Source of the DNA: SZUA-547 sp963669265
GTDB lineage: Bacteria > Pseudomonadota > Alphaproteobacteria > Rhodobacterales > Rhodobacteraceae
Direction of reading: 5' to 3'
Assembly: GCA_963669265.1 (NCBI GenBank)
Contig: OY769916.1
Location: forward strand, 3,410,001 to 3,474,000
Length of the DNA: 64,000 nucleotides
The stretch's first letter is position 1. The number at the start of each line of letters is the position of its first letter. This document shows, one piece after another, positions 41,097 to 50,433 of the stretch. The notes under the pieces are model-generated. The model worked only from the letters and a program-made list of their open reading frames with translations, did no database searches and was not told the origin of the DNA. A program made the position numbers and the translations under genes.

Positions 41097-42911
41097 ATGA
41101 CCCAGAGCGATGACACTGACGCAAAGCAGCCGATCTGGCGGCGAAAGATCATCTGGGGCATCCCGGTCGGCGCGGCCGCCGGTCTGTTCGTGGCGGGCAT
41201 CGTCTTCTGGGGCGGGTTCAACACCGCCATGGAGGCGACCAACACTGAAAAATTCTGCGTCTCGTGTCACGAGATGAACGACTTCGTCTATCAGGAGTAC
41301 AAGGGCACGATCCACGATGTGAACCGCTCAGGCGTCGGCGCGGTGTGCTCGGATTGCCATGTCCCGAAAGACTGGACCCACAAGATGATCCGCAAGATCA
41401 AGGCCAGTCGCGAGCTCTACGGCAAGGTGATGGGCACGATCTCCACCAAGGAGAAGTTTGAGGAGAAGCGGCTGCATCTGGCGATGAACGAGTGGGAGCG
41501 GATGAAATCGTCCGATTCCCGCGAGTGCCGCAACTGCCATGACTTCCAGTCCATGATGCCGGAGTTCCAGAAACCCCGCGCGCGGCAGCAGCATATGAAT
41601 GCGATGGAGGCGGGCCAGACATGCATCGACTGCCACAAGGGCATCGCGCATTCCGATCTGAGGGATCGCGCGGATGAGGACTATCTGGAAAAACTGGAGA
41701 CGCCGAACCCGAAATTCGTGCGGGCGATCCCGCAGGAATATATCGACAGCCTGGCGCGCGTGACTGAACGCGAGACTGAGGAGGCCGAAGCGGCCAAAGC
41801 CGCGGCCAAGGCGGAGCGGGAATCTGTCGCCGCCCGGATCGAAGAAGCGGTCGCCGCCGCGCGCGCCGAAGAACAGGCCAAAGCCTCGGGCGCCGCATCC
41901 GCAGCGGCGGGCGCGTCAGCTGGCGGAGGCGGTGGAGGCGGCGGCGGAGACGTCGCGTCCAATATCGACTGGAACGCGGTCTCCGGCGCCGATCTGACCC
42001 TGTTCTATCCGGGGCAGGCCTCCTTCGAATGGGTGCAGAATGGCAAAACCCATGGCGGCGCGCGTCCGCTGACCAAGGGCGGCGACGCCTGCTCGACCTG
42101 TCATGCGAAAGAGCTGGAGGCGATCGGAACCAAGCTGGTCGCAGGTGGAGAGATCGAGCCAACGCCGATTCCCGGCAAACGCGGCACGATCGACGTCACC
42201 GTCCAGGCGGCGCATGACGACGACAACGTCTATTTCCGCATGCAGTGGGCGGATGACGGTCACCATCCCGCGCCCTTCGCCGAGGGCGGAAAGATGGACC
42301 CCGACAACCAGATCAAAGTCGCTATGATGATCACCGGCACGGGCATCGAGATGGGCGAGCAGGTCGGCTGCTGGGCGTCCTGTCACGCCGACAACACGTA
42401 TATGCCCTTCGATCCCGGCGCGGAGGCGATCGCCGCCAACGCCGAGGTGGCGGGACAGCTTCAGGCCACCGACACGATCACAAAGTACCTGAGCGAAAGC
42501 CGCTCCAAAATCGAGATCCGCGGGCGGCGCGGCAAGGCGCAGGGCGGCTGGGACAAGCTGAAAACCGTCGAAGAGATCGAGCAGTATCTGGCCGATGGCG
42601 TGTTCCTCGATTTGATGCGGGTCTATGCGGACGGATCCGCCAGCAACGGTTATCTGCTGGACCGCCGGGTGAAGAACGAGGGCGAGATCGCGGCTGAGGC
42701 CAGCCTGTCGGGCGGCGTCTGGACCGTGGTGTTCTCACGGCCGCTGAACTCCGGCGCGCCGGGCGACGTTCCGCTCCAAGCCGGCAAGACCTATACGGTC
42801 GGCTTCGCCATCCATGATGATTTCGCGTCGGCGCGGTTCCATCATGTGACGCTGGACACCACGATGGCGCTGGATGACGACGCGGCGTCGATCAACGTGG
42901 TCAAGCAATAG
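41097..42911 (+). CDS. NapC/NirT tetraheme cytochrome fused to an ethylbenzene-dehydrogenase-like heme domain
   Basis: A 604-residue membrane-anchored protein. After one membrane segment (about 18-38) comes a NapC/NirT-type quinol-oxidising domain with four heme sites (CVSCH at 54, CSDCH at 84, CRNCH at 144, CIDCH at 176). An Ala/Glu/Lys-rich helix and a nine-glycine run (about 225-284) link it to a C-terminal domain of the ethylbenzene dehydrogenase gamma/DMSO-reductase heme-binding type (about 290-604), with a fifth site CSTCH at 332 and an unusual CWASCH (C-x3-C-H, 425-430). It should draw electrons from the quinol pool and pass them through the soluble domain to a periplasmic acceptor such as NirS, the cupredoxin or the 12-heme cytochrome. 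The start has GGAG 7 bases upstream. Confidence 0.85.
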   Translation: MTQSDDTDAKQPIWRRKIIWGIPVGAAAGLFVAGIVFWGGFNTAMEATNTEKFCVSCHEMNDFVYQEYKGTIHDVNRSGVGAVCSDCHVPKDWTHKMIRKIKASRELYGKVMGTISTKEKFEEKRLHLAMNEWERMKSSDSRECRNCHDFQSMMPEFQKPRARQQHMNAMEAGQTCIDCHKGIAHSDLRDRADEDYLEKLETPNPKFVRAIPQEYIDSLARVTERETEEAEAAKAAAKAERESVAARIEEAVAAARAEEQAKASGAASAAAGASAGGGGGGGGGDVASNIDWNAVSGADLTLFYPGQASFEWVQNGKTHGGARPLTKGGDACSTCHAKELEAIGTKLVAGGEIEPTPIPGKRGTIDVTVQAAHDDDNVYFRMQWADDGHHPAPFAEGGKMDPDNQIKVAMMITGTGIEMGEQVGCWASCHADNTYMPFDPGAEAIAANAEVAGQLQATDTITKYLSESRSKIEIRGRRGKAQGGWDKLKTVEEIEQYLADGVFLDLMRVYADGSASNGYLLDRRVKNEGEIAAEASLSGGVWTVVFSRPLNSGAPGDVPLQAGKTYTVGFAIHDDFASARFHHVTLDTTMALDDDAASINVVKQ

Positions 42912-42923
42912 AGAGCGAAAACG

Positions 42924-42946
42924 GGGGACCGATCCATTCGGTCCCC
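42924..42946 (+). terminator. Hairpin between the fusion cytochrome and cupredoxin genes
   Basis: A perfect 9-bp stem (GGGGACCGA and its complement) with a 5-base loop and no T-run. It may partly end or stabilise the upstream mRNA rather than separate the two genes fully. Confidence 0.5.
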
Positions 42947-42971
42947 GCGCCGGTAGGGACGGAGACTCGCC

Positions 42972-43394
42972 ATGATCAGATACGCCCGCCTTCTTTTCGC
43001 ATTGGCGCCGCTGGCGTTGGCGGCGAGTCCCGCGCTCGCCTCGGGCGACGACAAGGCGGCCAGAATCTGCGCCGAAGCCGAAGAACGCTATGTCGAGATG
43101 TTCGGCCACCCTTCCGCAGATGAGGAAGGCGTCGCCGTCGTCACCATGTACAAATACCATTTCTGCCCGGCTGAGATCACCGTGCCGCTGGGAACGACGG
43201 TGCGCTGGGTCAATGTCGACAAGCGCACCAGTCACAGCATCATCGTCAAGGATTCGGGTGTGCCGGAATCCGACCGCGCCTTCCCGGAAGAAACCATCGA
43301 GTTCACTTTCGTCGCGCCGGGGCCGCAGGATTATCTCTGCGGGCCGCACTGGGAATCGCATGACATGATCGGAATGGTCACCGTCGAACCCTGA
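42972..43394 (+). CDS. Type 1 copper cupredoxin
   Basis: A 140-residue periplasmic protein with a signal peptide (to about 23). The cupredoxin copper ligands are visible: the first His in SHSIIV, then Cys in YLCGPH, His in the same CxxH, and Met in the DMIGMV end. The protein is plastocyanin/pseudoazurin-like, with an N-terminal extra region of about 40 residues. Such proteins carry single electrons to nitrite reductases. GGGACGGAG-like sequence precedes the ATG. Next to nirS and the quinol-oxidising fusion cytochrome, it likely is the mobile carrier to NirS, though this is not shown. Confidence 0.85.
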   Translation: MIRYARLLFALAPLALAASPALASGDDKAARICAEAEERYVEMFGHPSADEEGVAVVTMYKYHFCPAEITVPLGTTVRWVNVDKRTSHSIIVKDSGVPESDRAFPEETIEFTFVAPGPQDYLCGPHWESHDMIGMVTVEP

Positions 43395-43573
43395 GGCGGG
43401 TCTCCGCGCGCGACGCCAAGTTCCCTAATTTACCCACGTTCAAGACCGGACCGCGCTCCGTCGCGAAGTTCTGCGACGCCGCCGTTCTCCGCGTCGGGCG
43501 CAGGCTGTTCTATGATCGCCGTCGCCACGCAATGCGAATCGGCGTCGGCTCACCCGGGCGATGGAGGACGATG

Positions 43574-44878
43574 ATGGGGAAGTTTCTCTCAACCAAGGGC
43601 TGGAAGTCGCTGCTCGCGAACAAGGATTGCAAGGCGCTGAAGGCGCCGGATCTGGAAAAGCTGATCGTCCAGTTCGAGGCGGCGGAAAAGAAGGCTGACG
43701 CCAATGCGGCTGACGCGAGTTTCTCCAAGATCAAAATCAAGTTCCGCGACCTCAAGAAGGCCAACGCCAAGAACCGAACGCTGATCAAGTGGATGGACCA
43801 GGCGACCGAAGAGGCGGAAGCTCTGGCCGCCTCGCTCGCCGCCGAGGATGAAGGCGGGGCCGAGGGTGCCGGCGCTCCGGCCGAGAAGCCCGCCGAAAAA
43901 CCGGAGGAGGCCGCCGCGCCCGTTGAGAAAAAACAGGCGAAGGACGAAAGGGCGGAGGCCAAGCCGGAAAAACCAGAAGCAAAGGCGGCGGAGAAGAAAG
44001 ACGCCGACGCGCCCCCCAGCAAGGAAGACGCGCAGCGCGCGAAACTCAGCGAGACGCTGGCCAACGAGCTGACGCTGGCTCGCCGCCGCACGAAGGACAA
44101 AGCCTCAAAATTCGTGCTCAACGTCGACGCCAAGGCGCCCGGCCTGATGCTGACGCGGAAGGACCTGACGCCGAATATCCTGAAAGCGGCGGTGTTCCTG
44201 ACCGGCAAGAAGGGCAAGACCCTGAAGGGACTCTGCTACGGCGAGAGCGGAAAGTGGGTGTTCGTCCTCGCCAACGAGCCCTCCGACACGCTGATCCGCC
44301 TGCTGAAAAAGGCCGCGCTCGTCCATGCGGGCATGAAGCTGAAGCTGAAGGTGATCGGCGGCGGCGTCGAACTGGATGACGGCGAGGCGGCGGACCCCGA
44401 AGACGCCGCAGAAGATGCGCCCGCGGCCGAGGCGGCGGAGGCGAAACCGGAGGGCGCGGCGGACGACGGCGCCACCCTGATCCGCGCCGCCACGAAGAGC
44501 CGAAAGATCTGGATCAAGACCAAGGATGGCGTCGATACGCTGATCGGCCGTCTGGTCGCGCATCTTAAGGATAACGAGGATCCGGAGCTGGTCGAGATCG
44601 CGGGCGCCATGGAGGCGATGGCGGAGAAGGGCCTGCCCGGCGTCTCGGAAGGCGCGCAGGCGGCCTTGGTCGCGGGCCTGATGGATCTGGAGCAGGGCGG
44701 CGCGCCGGACGCCGCGCGCGACAAAGTGCTGGGCGCGGTCGCCGCGTATCGCCAGGGTTTGGAGGCCAACACCTTTGTCGATCTCTGCGAGGAGAACCCG
44801 TTCAAGGTGAAGGTGCCGATCCGGCCGATGATGGGCCGCGCGCTGGACGAGATCGAAAAGACGCTGGCCGCGAACTGA
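43574..44878 (+). CDS. Unknown charged protein, partner of the 1377-residue protein
   Basis: I do not recognise this 434-residue protein. It has no signal peptide or membrane segment. A helical N-terminus (1-75; KGWKSLLANKDCKALKAPDL) is followed by an Ala/Glu/Lys/Pro-rich disordered stretch (about 80-155), a globular segment (about 175-260) with FVLNVDAKAPGLMLTRKDL and GKWVFVLANEPSDTL, a second acidic linker (about 262-295) and a helical C-terminal domain (about 300-434). ATG 43574 has GGAGG 6 bases before it; ATG 43571 is possible. It ends 42 bases before the giant gene, and both share the same composition bias, so they likely form one operon and act together in the cytoplasm or as exported factors. 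Confidence 0.8.
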   Translation: MGKFLSTKGWKSLLANKDCKALKAPDLEKLIVQFEAAEKKADANAADASFSKIKIKFRDLKKANAKNRTLIKWMDQATEEAEALAASLAAEDEGGAEGAGAPAEKPAEKPEEAAAPVEKKQAKDERAEAKPEKPEAKAAEKKDADAPPSKEDAQRAKLSETLANELTLARRRTKDKASKFVLNVDAKAPGLMLTRKDLTPNILKAAVFLTGKKGKTLKGLCYGESGKWVFVLANEPSDTLIRLLKKAALVHAGMKLKLKVIGGGVELDDGEAADPEDAAEDAPAAEAAEAKPEGAADDGATLIRAATKSRKIWIKTKDGVDTLIGRLVAHLKDNEDPELVEIAGAMEAMAEKGLPGVSEGAQAALVAGLMDLEQGGAPDAARDKVLGAVAAYRQGLEANTFVDLCEENPFKVKVPIRPMMGRALDEIEKTLAAN

Positions 44879-44920
44879 CGCCGCTGCGAAGGAACCACGC
44901 CGCTCTGGGGGACAAGAACC

Positions 44921-47900
44921 ATGGCCGGAAATGAAGATCCGAACGTCGTCAGTTGGAAAGACAAGGCCAAGAAGTTTTTCCACATCGGGAACCACGCCGC
45001 GGAGGACGAGGACTCGCCCGCAAAGCGGCTGGAAAGCGCGAAATACGACGACATGCTATCCCGTTACGAGCCGTTGAAGACGGTGCTGGAGGGGATCCCG
45101 CACAGCAATCAACCCGAAATCAACGCGCTTGATATTCTGAAGGCGGAGGCCGAACAGCTTCACGATGACGGCGACAACGAGGGCGCGATCAAGAAGTTTG
45201 ATGAGATCTTCAAGGAAGCGAAGAAGGTTGCGGAGGGGGCCGAGGGAACGGCCAAGGAGATCTATGAGGCCGAGCGCAAAACAACCGACAAGCTGATTCA
45301 TACGGTCCACAAGAAGCGAGCGACGCGGAAGCAGGCGAACACTGCAGAGATTGTCGACCAGTGGCATGCGGCGGAAAAGACCGCGAAAGAATTGATTGTC
45401 GATGATGAGGGCGTCCAGGTTCGCAACTATGTCGCCGCCACCAAAGGCATGATCGCCTGCCGTGCGCTGATGAACGAATTTGTCGGGGAAGACGACAAGG
45501 TCGTCCTCGAAGAGGCGCAGGAGGAGGAGGGGCCTGATCCGCAGGCGCTGCTGAACGGGCTGGAGGATTTCGCCCCGCCGCCGCATTTGCGATCCCAAAT
45601 GGTGATCGGCGAGGCCCGGTCGCTGGCCTGGCATAAGGATGAGGGTGACGAGATCACGCTCTGGAAGAGTCTTGGCGAAGAGGAGGAGACCGAGGCGCAG
45701 ACCGAACTGCTCGACGCGCTTGAAGAGCAGATGAAGGAGATCCAGCGCCAGCAAGAGGATTTGAGCGAAGCCATCTCCAAACTTCGCGAGGCGAAGACCG
45801 TCAGACGCCTCACCAGAGAACTCGAAAAACTGGATCCGGATGACGACCTTCTCGCCCATGGCGTGAAGCTTCGCGAAGTCGAAGACGCGCTTGAGGCCCT
45901 TCAAGACGCGGCGCGGGCGCTCGCCAAGGAAGAGCTGCTCGGAGATCCGGATGAGATAACGGCGGCGTTCGAGAGTCTGACCGACGAAGATCGTTTCGAC
46001 ACGTTCATGGACGCGCGCAGTTTCAAGCCGTCTAAGGATGGTGAGATCAAGCCGGAGCTGGCGGCGGCGCAAGCGGCGATGGAGCGCGTCCAGAAGACCG
46101 CCGATCAGATGAAGGCCTTTGGCGCAAGCCATCAGGATATCGCGGAGCTCTGGGAAGCGGTTCCGCAGGATTTCCGCCCCGACGAGGTGATCGAGGAACT
46201 GCGCCCCTACGCGATGGCGCGCAAGGCGATCGTGGATGAATCCGAGGCCAGCCGCCTCGAATCCCGCGGGCGAAGCAAACGAAAGCTCGGCGACATTGCG
46301 CTGCAGGTGGCGGGCGTCGTCGACAGTATCGCAACAGCGACGCTGGACGCCTCGCTGGTCGAGCAATTCGCCGAGACGGGCGACGTCTTCGGCGAGGGCG
46401 GCAGCGAACCGGCCGACGAGGAGGCGCTGAGCCTCGAGGGCGGCAAACTGCATGAATGGGCCGTCACCGCCTCGGTGTTGCAGGCCGGAATCTCGGCGAC
46501 GACCATTGGTCTGGAGCGGCGCGCCCGCGCGATCGCCCTCGCCGATGACGATACGGAGCGCAACAATCCCGAGACGTTGCTTGAGCTGCAGCGCGCCCGC
46601 AGCGGACGGCTCAAGATGGCGGAGCATATCCGCATCGGCCGTGAGATCGCGAATTCGGCCATCACCATCGTCAAAGTGTTTACGGTCAACCCGGTGGTCG
46701 CCGGTTTCCTGACCATCCTGAAAGGCATCCTGAAGCTCCTGAAAGCTCTGGAATGGAACCTGAAACGGCTTGAGGCCGCCGAGAAAGAACTGCTGCTGAT
46801 GATGACGCAGCAGGAAACCGACCGCACCAATCCCGCCAGCGAGTCCGCGGATGCGATGCGCGCGGCGCTGGCGCAACAGAAATTGCTCGCCGAGCGCATG
46901 AAGAAGGCGGAAACGATCGGCGCGGCCGGCAAGATGGTCCGGGGAACCGGCACCGCGATCGCCGGCGCCGGCAGCGGAGAGGTGGCGACGATGGGCACCG
47001 GCCTCGTCGTCATGGGGATCGGTGGCACGATGGAGGGCGTCGGCGTTGTGCTGACCGGCCGCGCCTTCGTCGCCAATTACATAACGAACAAGGCGGAAGA
47101 GAAGAAATGCATCGCGCTGATGCAAGACGCGGCCGCAGGCGACCGCGAGGCGAAAAAGCAGTTGATGAAGGACAGTTCATTCTATGCGGCCATGTATTTG
47201 GCGCTGGCCGCCAAGGAGGAGGACCCGACCGCCATACGCATCCTGAACGACATGCAGCTTTCCGCCGAGGATATCGAACAGAACAACGCCTATATCCTGC
47301 GCAAAGCCATGCTGTGGGCTTCAGGCAAGGATGATCGCAGCCCAGATGAAGCCGGTATTGCGGGCATTGCGAAAGAGGGCGCGACACGTCCGGCCAAGAA
47401 AACTAAATCCGCCATGGAGACGACCAAGGATTTCGTTATGCGGCGGAACCAAACCGATGATCGGGTGGTTGTGCGCGAGTTCGACCCGGAGTTGACCGCC
47501 AAGAATTGGGACGACACCAAGAAGGCCGCCTACGAGTCCGGCGTGCGCGAAGCGAAGACCGGCATTGGCAAGCAATTGAAAGCGCTGGAAAAAGCCGTGG
47601 GCAAGATCGGCGACGGCGACATGAAGCAGGTGCGCAAGGCGGTCGAGGCCTGCGAGGAGCTGTTCCACCTCTTTGGCGGGCTGTCGCCGGAATGGATCTC
47701 TCCCCGGCCTGACGGCGAGATGCCGGTCGGCTTCATCACGTATGCGCAGGACATGCGCGAACTCGCGATGGAGCAGAAGCTTGATCTTCTCTCCGCCTAT
47801 GAAGAAGACGAGATGCAAGCGCCGCGCTACGTTATTCCACCCGCCGAAGTTACCGAGGCGAGTTTCAAAGCCGCGTGCGACCTCGCCAAGGAGAACAAGG

Positions 47901-49054
47901 TCATACTGGACGATTCAGTCAAAGCGGCGAAGAAAGCCTTTGGCGCATTCGGGAAAATCGGCAAAGACATGCCAAGGGACGAAGAGGTTTTCGAACTGGC
48001 GGCCGAAGATCCGAAACGTCTGCTGGAGATGATTGAGATCTCTCGCGATCTGGCCGCCGCGGTTGGGAATTGCGCGCCGATCAATGAATTGAGCGCGGAT
48101 GTGGACCGGACCTTCCGCGCCTATGTGGATCAGCTCTCGCAGAGAATACTCGAGCACATCGTCGATCCGCTTGAAGGAATAGCGGATAAGGGCAGATCCG
48201 CCTTCAAGCCGCCGGCGTCGCGCGACGGAGACCTTAAATTCTCCCGCCACCGGATCAAGGAGGCGTATGAGAACGCAAAGGACGACTGCCTGCTGCAGCA
48301 GGAAATGCCGGAAAGCATGACGACGGCACTGGATGGTTTGTCCGACGCGCTCAAGAACAAGGAGATGGAGCTGGACGACGACGAGCTCGAAGGCAGCGAC
48401 GCCCATATCAAGTCCTTAGACAAGGTCGCCGTCGATCTGCTGGCGTTCGAGAAAGAGGCCCGCGACTGGCGAAAGGATATCGAAGATCACAAACCATTCC
48501 GGGACTATCTGCTCTCGCTGGCGGAGCTCGCGCGCGAACAGGCGGAGGAGGCGGACCGGAAAAAGGCGATCTGCGTCAAAGCCCGCGACGAGGCGGCCGG
48601 CGCCGATGTCGACGCCAACGTGCCGCCGAAACCGCCGCTGACGCTGGACGCGTGGACGCGCTGGGTCACCGAGGCGCGCGCCGTGCCCGACATGATCGAT
48701 CGCGGCACGGCGGGGCAAACGACACAGGCGTTCAAGAATTACGAGAAAGCGCCGGAGCTTTTGCCGTTGGAAGAACTCATCGCGGATGTGAAACACGCGC
48801 GCAAAATCTTCAAGAAGCGCAGGCACGCGCTCTACAGCCTGCGGGTGCTTCTTCCGAAAGTCATGAAAGGAGAAAACAAAGACCTTGAGCGATCGATCAG
48901 GGCGTGGAGAAAGGCGCGGAGAGCGGAGTCCCGTCTGATCGACAATCTGGAAAAAGCCGTTGATGATCATGTGGAGCAGGAGAAGCAGGATGAGCGCGAC
49001 GCCAAGGAGGAGCGCAAACGCGCCAAGCGCGAACGCAAAGCCGCCAACGCCTGA
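44921..49054 (+). CDS. Unknown 1377-residue helix-rich protein
   Basis: I do not recognise this protein. It is dominated by Glu, Lys, Ala and Asp and by long predicted helices or coiled coils (for example about 245-330, 600-660 and 1215-1260), with a very basic/acidic tail (DERDAKEERKRAKRERKAANA). No signal peptide is present. In its middle are two hydrophobic zones: about 574-612 (NSAITIVKVFTVNPVVAGFL, then ILKGILKLLKALEW) and a glycine-rich one about 671-722 (GTGLVVMGIGGTMEGVGVVL), which could insert in a membrane as a hairpin. This layout recalls alpha-helical pore-forming or translocation proteins, but that is only a guess. GGGGGA lies 8 bases before the ATG. It follows the 434-residue gene and precedes an unrelated glycerate kinase. 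Confidence 0.85.
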   Translation: MAGNEDPNVVSWKDKAKKFFHIGNHAAEDEDSPAKRLESAKYDDMLSRYEPLKTVLEGIPHSNQPEINALDILKAEAEQLHDDGDNEGAIKKFDEIFKEAKKVAEGAEGTAKEIYEAERKTTDKLIHTVHKKRATRKQANTAEIVDQWHAAEKTAKELIVDDEGVQVRNYVAATKGMIACRALMNEFVGEDDKVVLEEAQEEEGPDPQALLNGLEDFAPPPHLRSQMVIGEARSLAWHKDEGDEITLWKSLGEEEETEAQTELLDALEEQMKEIQRQQEDLSEAISKLREAKTVRRLTRELEKLDPDDDLLAHGVKLREVEDALEALQDAARALAKEELLGDPDEITAAFESLTDEDRFDTFMDARSFKPSKDGEIKPELAAAQAAMERVQKTADQMKAFGASHQDIAELWEAVPQDFRPDEVIEELRPYAMARKAIVDESEASRLESRGRSKRKLGDIALQVAGVVDSIATATLDASLVEQFAETGDVFGEGGSEPADEEALSLEGGKLHEWAVTASVLQAGISATTIGLERRARAIALADDDTERNNPETLLELQRARSGRLKMAEHIRIGREIANSAITIVKVFTVNPVVAGFLTILKGILKLLKALEWNLKRLEAAEKELLLMMTQQETDRTNPASESADAMRAALAQQKLLAERMKKAETIGAAGKMVRGTGTAIAGAGSGEVATMGTGLVVMGIGGTMEGVGVVLTGRAFVANYITNKAEEKKCIALMQDAAAGDREAKKQLMKDSSFYAAMYLALAAKEEDPTAIRILNDMQLSAEDIEQNNAYILRKAMLWASGKDDRSPDEAGIAGIAKEGATRPAKKTKSAMETTKDFVMRRNQTDDRVVVREFDPELTAKNWDDTKKAAYESGVREAKTGIGKQLKALEKAVGKIGDGDMKQVRKAVEACEELFHLFGGLSPEWISPRPDGEMPVGFITYAQDMRELAMEQKLDLLSAYEEDEMQAPRYVIPPAEVTEASFKAACDLAKENKVILDDSVKAAKKAFGAFGKIGKDMPRDEEVFELAAEDPKRLLEMIEISRDLAAAVGNCAPINELSADVDRTFRAYVDQLSQRILEHIVDPLEGIADKGRSAFKPPASRDGDLKFSRHRIKEAYENAKDDCLLQQEMPESMTTALDGLSDALKNKEMELDDDELEGSDAHIKSLDKVAVDLLAFEKEARDWRKDIEDHKPFRDYLLSLAELAREQAEEADRKKAICVKARDEAAGADVDANVPPKPPLTLDAWTRWVTEARAVPDMIDRGTAGQTTQAFKNYEKAPELLPLEELIADVKHARKIFKKRRHALYSLRVLLPKVMKGENKDLERSIRAWRKARRAESRLIDNLEKAVDDHVEQEKQDERDAKEERKRAKRERKAANA

Positions 49055-49266
49055 CACGGGTTTTCGCCACTGTAGCTCGAACGGGTAAGGCTGTGAACTG
49101 CGAACGTGGAGGGCCGGATGCGGCTGAGACGCCTCTCGTGACCGCCCGGCCGGATGAACCGGAGCGTTGGCGCGAAACCGGTCTTCTCTGTGGCTGATCC
49201 GTCGCATATGGTCGGCCGAATTGACTGGCTGCGCAGAATTCGACTGCGCGAAATTCCGGAAGATCG

Positions 49267-50409
49267 ATGCCCTCAGAAGATTCTCCAAGACAGATCCTAG
49301 AGCGTTTGTTCAATGCCGGCGTCCAGGACGTGCTCGGCGCGCGCGCGGTCGCCAAAGTGTTTGAGCCCGGCGCGCAGCCGCGGCCTGATGCGATCCTCGC
49401 CATCGGCAAGGCGGCCTACTCCATGTATGAGGGGCTGCCCGAAGCGATCCGGGCGCAGGTTCCGGCGTTGATCGTCACGAAACACGGCCACACGCCGCCG
49501 ACCCATCAGCCGTCCGATCACGTTCAGGTGCTGGAGAGCAGCCACCCGACCCCGTCAGAGGCGTCGCTGGTCGCGGGGCGTCTGGCGCTGGAGTTCGTGG
49601 AAAGCTGCGCGCCGGAGAGCCGGTTGCTGGTTCTGGTGTCGGGCGGCGCGTCGTCGCTGGCGGAAGTTCTGCAGGACGGGTTCACCTTTGACGACCTCGC
49701 GGCGCTGACCCGCGACAGCCTGTCGGACGGCAGCGATATCGGAGAGATCAATCGGCGCCGGGCCGCGATCTCCCGGATCAAAGCGGGCGGGCTGCTGACG
49801 CACTTTCACGGCGCCAGCGCGCAAGTCCTGGCGATCTCGGACGCCGAGGGCGACGACATTGGGGTGATCGGCTCCGGCATCGGGGCCTATAGATCCGGCG
49901 CTTTCGACTATGCGCTCCAGATCATCGCCTCGAACGCGCTGGCCCGTCAGGCGGTGGCGGATGCGGCGGTCCAGGAGGGGCTGACCGTCGTCGCGAACGA
50001 AGAGAACCTCTATGACGATATCGAGGCGATCGCGCCAAAGATCTACGACATCTGCAAGGACGGCGCGCCGGGCGTTTACATCTTTGGCGGAGAGCCGACG
50101 GTGATCCTGCCCGACAATCCGGGCAAGGGCGGTCGGAACCAGAGCCTTGGCCTGTTGCTGGCCCGCTATCTTCAGGGGCGGGGCGACCTCACTTGTCTGG
50201 TGGCCGGCACGGATGGCACGGACGGAGTGACGGATGCGGCGGGCGCGGTGGTCGATGGCGGCAGCTTCACGCGGCGTCCCGGCGCGGATGAGGCGCTGGT
50301 CGCCGCCAATGCGGGCGCGTATCTCAGCGACTGCGGAGACCAGCTCGTGACCGGCCCCACAGGCACCAATGTGATGGATCTGCTGCTGGTGCTGAAGCGC
50401 GCGGGCTGA
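49267..50409 (+). CDS. Glycerate 2-kinase (MOFRL family)
   Basis: A 380-residue cytoplasmic enzyme of the GckA/TtuD type. Motifs: AIGKAAYSM near 38, LVLVSGGASSL near 120, then the MOFRL-domain signatures GGEPTVILPDNPGKGGRNQ, VAGTDGTDG and TGPTGTNVMDL. It phosphorylates D-glycerate to 2-phosphoglycerate with ATP, in serine-cycle, tartrate or glyoxylate metabolism. Some relatives were long annotated as hydroxypyruvate reductase. It is slightly shorter than the usual 420 residues. It is a single gene convergent with the Lrp regulator. Confidence 0.88.
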   Translation: MPSEDSPRQILERLFNAGVQDVLGARAVAKVFEPGAQPRPDAILAIGKAAYSMYEGLPEAIRAQVPALIVTKHGHTPPTHQPSDHVQVLESSHPTPSEASLVAGRLALEFVESCAPESRLLVLVSGGASSLAEVLQDGFTFDDLAALTRDSLSDGSDIGEINRRRAAISRIKAGGLLTHFHGASAQVLAISDAEGDDIGVIGSGIGAYRSGAFDYALQIIASNALARQAVADAAVQEGLTVVANEENLYDDIEAIAPKIYDICKDGAPGVYIFGGEPTVILPDNPGKGGRNQSLGLLLARYLQGRGDLTCLVAGTDGTDGVTDAAGAVVDGGSFTRRPGADEALVAANAGAYLSDCGDQLVTGPTGTNVMDLLLVLKRAG

Positions 50410-50433
50410 GAGCGGGGCGCGGACGTTCGCCCG

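Noticed and set aside
39060..41315. A 751-codon minus-strand frame opposite nirS
   Set aside because: Arises from high-GC codon bias opposite nirS; nirS on the plus strand carries all catalytic motifs, a signal peptide and a ribosome binding site.
45056..47125. A 689-codon minus-strand frame opposite the 1377-residue gene
   Set aside because: Shadow frame rich in Arg, Leu and His without domains; the plus-strand frame is longer, has a good ribosome binding site and matches the composition of its partner gene.
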